A stretch of 8,859 nucleotides of DNA, taken from positions 1 to 8,859 of the forward strand of contig JAICXZ010000076.1 in the NCBI GenBank assembly GCA_025934475.1, in the 5' to 3' direction. Source of the stretch: Mucilaginibacter sp. GTDB taxonomy: Bacteria > Bacteroidota > Bacteroidia > Sphingobacteriales > Sphingobacteriaceae. Positions within the stretch are counted from its first letter, which is position 1, and each line of letters begins with the position of its first letter. The notes beneath the pieces were generated by a model. The model was not told where the DNA came from. It was given only the letters and a program-made list of their open reading frames with translations, and did no database searches. Shown piece after piece: positions 6,409 through 8,859 of this stretch. Made by a program: the position numbers and the translations under genes.

Positions 6409-6439
6409 TAAAGTTAGTAAATGTTTTTTAACCAGCAAA
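6409..6439 (-). promoter_or_regulatory. Candidate promoter for the S24 regulator gene
   Basis: On the minus strand TTTG (6436-6439) is followed after 19 nt by TAACTTTA (6409-6416), one base off TAnnTTTG. The predicted start is near 6404, giving a leader of about 37 nt that begins with the palindrome 6383-6402. Its -7 box is only 6 bp from that of the facing promoter, so the two polymerase sites overlap. Confidence 0.45.
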
Positions 6440-6452
6440 TTTTTTTATCAAG

Positions 6453-6809
6453 ATGAAGCGTTTTATCTATATCATAACTGACCGTAACCGTAATAACCTG
6501 CACGTGGGCCTTTGCTCTGACCTGTTAAAGACCCTGCAATTCTACCAACAAATGCCTACCTTATTTTTCGACAGTGCACAGCAACTGAACCGGCTGGTTT
6601 ATTTCGAAGAGATCCGTAATGAAGAACAGGCGATGGAGCGCTTCAAATTTGTAAGCACATTTACCAGGCCCCAAAAAGAAAAAATGATCAGATCGGTTAA
6701 CCCTGACTGGGTGGATCTGACCATTGGCCTGAATTTCGAAAACGCAGCAAGGACACGCCCGGTGATGCGCCCTTCAATTAGCGCAGCGCGTAAGATGGTT
6801 ACTTTTTAA
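6453..6809 (+). CDS. GIY-YIG-fold protein with degenerate active site
   Basis: A 118-residue protein that aligns with small GIY-YIG endonuclease domains from its first residue. FIYII (4-8) replaces GIY, HVG (17-19) replaces YIG, and the family's late signature is clear in RLVYFEE (47-53) and NPDWVDL (83-89). Almost all nuclease residues are changed. In the numbering of the homing endonuclease I-TevI, Y6 is kept, but Y17 is His, the catalytic R27 is Thr and H31 is Tyr. The metal-binding Glu position (REKQ in relatives) appears as RFKF, with Phe at 64. A basic tail follows (about 93-118). It is therefore probably not a nuclease and may bind nucleic acid or protein instead. It shares a divergent promoter region with the S24 regulator, and its 3' end overlaps msrB. 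It is read as intact, since there are no stops or frameshifts. Confidence 0.78.
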   Translation: MKRFIYIITDRNRNNLHVGLCSDLLKTLQFYQQMPTLFFDSAQQLNRLVYFEEIRNEEQAMERFKFVSTFTRPQKEKMIRSVNPDWVDLTIGLNFENAARTRPVMRPSISAARKMVTF

Positions 6810-7263
6810 TGAATTTGAGTGCACCCGAATTCATGCAATAGCGCTTGCCACCACGATCGGCAGGGCCATCATCAAATACATGCCCCAGGTGCAGGCCAGT
6901 GCTTTTTTCAATCACTTCGTCGCGTGTCATTCCGTAACTGTTGTCTTTAACAATGGTGATCTTTGACGGATCAACAGGTTTTACAAAGCTTGGCCAGCCG
7001 GTATGGCTGTCGTACTTATCGTCAGAGGTAAATAATACGTCGCCGGTAGCGGCGCTTACATAAACGCCTTTTTCATGATTGTTCCAATAGGCGTTGTGAA
7101 AGGGCGATTCTGTACCACGGTTGACCATTATCTCGTACTGGTCGCCCGTTAAAATCTTTTTCCATTCAGCATCGGTCTTTTTCTTCGACTGAGCGCTGCT
7201 GTTTTGAGCGCCGGTCATCATGATGGCGCAAAGTGCGGTTATAAATAATGCGAGCTTTTTCAT
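6799..7263 (-). CDS. msrB: Exported peptide-methionine (R)-S-oxide reductase
   Basis: Reduces the R form of methionine sulfoxide in oxidised proteins, here in the periplasm. From the ATG at 7263 it has 154 residues. An upstream in-frame start would place 13 polar residues ahead of the signal peptide and is rejected. Residues 1-25 are a signal peptide (MKKLALFITALCAIMM...SSAQ). The SelR domain covers about 31-152: WKKILT, GTESPF (50-55), TGWPSF (88-93), HLGHVFDDGP (125-134) and RYCMNS with the catalytic C143. C143 is the only cysteine of the mature protein. The two CxxC zinc-binding pairs and the resolving cysteine (SGCGWPSF in many MsrBs, SHTGWPSF here) are all missing. It must be recycled by a partner thiol protein. 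It follows the FAS1 gene by 48 nt on the same strand and overlaps the GIY-YIG gene tail to tail. Confidence 0.93.
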   Translation of the reverse strand: MKKLALFITALCAIMMTGAQNSSAQSKKKTDAEWKKILTGDQYEIMVNRGTESPFHNAYWNNHEKGVYVSAATGDVLFTSDDKYDSHTGWPSFVKPVDPSKITIVKDNSYGMTRDEVIEKSTGLHLGHVFDDGPADRGGKRYCMNSGALKFIKK

Positions 7264-7311
7264 AACACAATTTACGAAGCAAATTTTACTATGGTTTGCC
7301 ACAGCAATGTC

Positions 7312-7893
7312 TTATTGTTTTGGCTTGAGAGACAACACGCCGTTGATAACAAAAAGTATTCCGTTGCTTTGTTCAATATCCAGCCGTGTAACTATCGCCT
7401 GATTGCCGTTTTCGTCCGATAAGACGATGTTTCTATTGCCGTTGAGCCTGGCGGTTAAAGTTTCACCAGCAGCCGTTGTGAGTGTAGCCTGTCCGTTTCC
7501 CGCCTTGATCAGCTTATTAATATCTTTCGAGCTGAGTTTACCCGAAACCATATGGCTATTCAATAAACTGATCAAATCTGCCTTATGATTTGGCAGGAGC
7601 AAGGTGTCGACTGTTCCCGTAGGCAGTTTGTCAAAAGCTTTATCAGTAGGGGCGAAGAAGGTGATCGTCACGCTTTTTAAGCTGTCGGACATGCCTGCTG
7701 CTGTCATTAATTTAGCAACAATAGAAAATTGAGAAGAAGCAGACAAGTTCGTGAAAAAATCATTCGCCGATGTCATTACTACGCCATCTACATTTTTTGT
7801 TTTTACCTGCTTAGCCGATGCCGAATCAGCTTTTTGTGCAAAGACAGAGGACGCGCAAAGCAATAATAATATCAACAGAGTTAATCGCTTCAT
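7312..7893 (-). CDS. Exported fasciclin (FAS1) domain protein
   Basis: A 193-residue protein with a clear signal peptide (MKRLTLLILLLLCASSVFA, cut before QK at 19/20). A Ser/Lys/Thr-rich linker is followed by one FAS1 domain (about 43-190). The conserved H1 box appears as TFFAPTDKAFDKL (78-90) and the H2-like end as NGILFVINGVL (177-187), close to the family's NGVIHVIDGVL. FAS1 domains act in adhesion and extracellular matrix or surface contacts; the partner cannot be read from the sequence. There is no lipobox, so it is probably free in the periplasm or secreted. It lies 6 nt after the outer-membrane barrel gene and 48 nt before msrB, all on one strand, so co-transcription is likely. Confidence 0.9.
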   Translation of the reverse strand: MKRLTLLILLLLCASSVFAQKADSASAKQVKTKNVDGVVMTSANDFFTNLSASSQFSIVAKLMTAAGMSDSLKSVTITFFAPTDKAFDKLPTGTVDTLLLPNHKADLISLLNSHMVSGKLSSKDINKLIKAGNGQATLTTAAGETLTARLNGNRNIVLSDENGNQAIVTRLDIEQSNGILFVINGVLSLKPKQ

Positions 7894-7899
7894 TTTTTT

Positions 7900-8859
7900 C
7901 TACCATCCCGGGGTAAAGCCAAGGCCAAATACCGGTTTGCTGATATCTGTTCTATTAACAGGATAAGCCAGATATGGTTCTAAGATAAAATAACCAAACA
8001 AGTTAACCCGCATAGAAACACCGAAGCTATACGCCGGAACTTTTGAATAAATATTTGAATAGACGATGCTGCCGTTCGAGTCTTTTCCCGGAATAGTTTT
8101 CAATATACTGGGATCGGTTTTAAATTCTATTTTATCACCTGCACTCCAGGCGAGTCCTGCATCGGCAAAGAAGTTTAATTCCGTGAAAAATATCTTGGAT
8201 TTGATAACAGACAGTTTTTCCGGCCCGGTAAATGGCAACCTCACTTCGAAATTTGCCAAAGCTATTCTTTGACCCGAAAGATTGTCGATGGTAAAGTTGT
8301 TTGTAGGTGTTTTGTTATTGTTGTTATAAAATGTTTGAGACTCGTACCCCCTTATATAGAATGGATAGCCGAGGTACAGCGGATACAGGCCGCCACCGCC
8401 GCCTGTCAAAGAGTTGTTTCCTACATCGCCAAATCGGCCATACATGTATAGACGACCGGCAAAAGTAACCGGTTCTGCACGGATGTATTTACGTAAATCA
8501 ATGGTTGGAGCAAAGAATTTATATGTTCCAAAATCGTACTCCGCCTGCAGGCGATAACGGAAACCGCTTAACGGAGATGCTACTCCGAAGAATGAATTAT
8601 CGCCCACTAGGGCGGTATTCACGTTCATTATGGTAAACGGCGTCAGCGAAATGCCTGTTTCGGTGTTATAGGTGGAATTTGGTACGTGGCTGTGGTTGCT
8701 GGTAATGTAATTTCCTAAGGTGTCGTAAATAGTAGCATAGCGATCGACCCGGTAGTAGTAATGCGCAATGCCGGTACCAAACTCGATACGATTGATCTTA
8801 GACAATGGATAGGATGTAAATACGCCTACCTGATCCTGGAAAGAACGGATAATATCATA
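7900..8859 (-). CDS. Outer-membrane beta-barrel, Omp85/surface antigen (D15)-like, C-terminal part
   Basis: The frame is open to the window edge, so the N-terminus is missing; 319 residues are visible. An apparent start TTG at 8805 is only an internal leucine: in-frame coding continues upstream with SFQDQVGVFTSYPLSK. The visible part alternates polar and aromatic residues as in a beta-barrel. It has YIRGYES (residues 169-175 of the visible part), which fits the conserved RGY/RGF loop motif of Omp85 proteins (BamA, TamA). It also has LANFEVRLPF and FADAGLAW, typical of late Omp85 strands, and ends in an aromatic residue (FGLGFTPGW), as expected for barrel insertion. In Bacteroidota such barrels are often fused to an N-terminal TolB/WD40-like propeller; that cannot be checked here. 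It is the first visible gene of the run with the FAS1 gene and msrB. Confidence 0.75.
   Translation of the reverse strand, partial: YDIIRSFQDQVGVFTSYPLSKINRIEFGTGIAHYYYRVDRYATIYDTLGNYITSNHSHVPNSTYNTETGISLTPFTIMNVNTALVGDNSFFGVASPLSGFRYRLQAEYDFGTYKFFAPTIDLRKYIRAEPVTFAGRLYMYGRFGDVGNNSLTGGGGGLYPLYLGYPFYIRGYESQTFYNNNNKTPTNNFTIDNLSGQRIALANFEVRLPFTGPEKLSVIKSKIFFTELNFFADAGLAWSAGDKIEFKTDPSILKTIPGKDSNGSIVYSNIYSKVPAYSFGVSMRVNLFGYFILEPYLAYPVNRTDISKPVFGLGFTPGW

Noticed and set aside
6368..6409. Upstream ATG (6409) for the S24 regulator
   Set aside because: It would add 14 mostly hydrophobic residues before the helix-turn-helix and place the palindrome and the predicted transcript start inside the gene.
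5591..6809. Prophage remnant around the S24 regulator
   Set aside because: The layout recalls a phage repressor region, but no integrase, Cro, structural or lysis gene is present, and both flanks are ordinary chromosomal genes.
7264..7302. Longer msrB N-terminus
   Set aside because: It would put 13 residues before a standard MKK-type signal peptide, which would hinder export. The ATG at 7263 is the natural start.

Overview
The window looks like chromosomal DNA of a Bacteroidota bacterium, most likely of the family Sphingobacteriaceae (Mucilaginibacter or Pedobacter type). This is inferred from several things: promoter-like boxes of the Bacteroidota type (TTTG, about 19 bp, then TAnnTTTG-like), the lack of clear Shine-Dalgarno sequences, the protein families present (YXWGXW lipoprotein, Spy-like LTxxQ protein, S24/LexA-like regulator, FAS1 protein, Omp85-type barrel), and the degenerate heptamer repeats between genes. 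No phage, transposon, CRISPR array, rRNA or tRNA gene was seen. Apart from the partial gene at the right edge, the genes appear intact.

Left part (1-2012): argS (arginyl-tRNA synthetase, + strand) lies between two unusual non-coding elements. Both consist of degenerate 7-bp units arranged as facing inverted arms, but the unit sequence differs. Element A (1-147) precedes argS and overlaps its promoter region. Element B (1937-2012) fills the gap between the convergent stop codons of argS and the next gene.

Middle (2015-5513, all - strand; transcription runs from high to low coordinates): a Spy-like periplasmic protein followed by a strong intrinsic terminator, then bioF and bioD (biotin synthesis, 1 nt apart), then a 3-hydroxybutyryl-CoA dehydrogenase, then a small YXWGXW lipoprotein. 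bioF should start at a TTG at 5065. The longer open frame reads through the terminator and is not credible as coding sequence.

Regulatory pair (5591-6809): an S24/LexA-like self-cleaving-type regulator (- strand) and a GIY-YIG-fold protein that has lost nearly all of its nuclease residues (+ strand) diverge from an 85-bp gap. That gap holds two face-to-face promoter candidates of the same geometry (TTTG-N19-TAnnTTTA) and a perfect 8-4-8 palindrome covering the -7 box of one and the predicted start site of the other. This is the best candidate here for an undescribed small regulatory module.

Right part (6799-8859, - strand): an envelope operon in the order outer-membrane beta-barrel of Omp85 type (5' end cut off by the window), FAS1/fasciclin-domain exported protein, and exported methionine sulfoxide reductase B with a single cysteine. 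The msrB 3' end overlaps the GIY-YIG gene's 3' end by 11 nt. No stretch longer than 165 bp lacks a gene.
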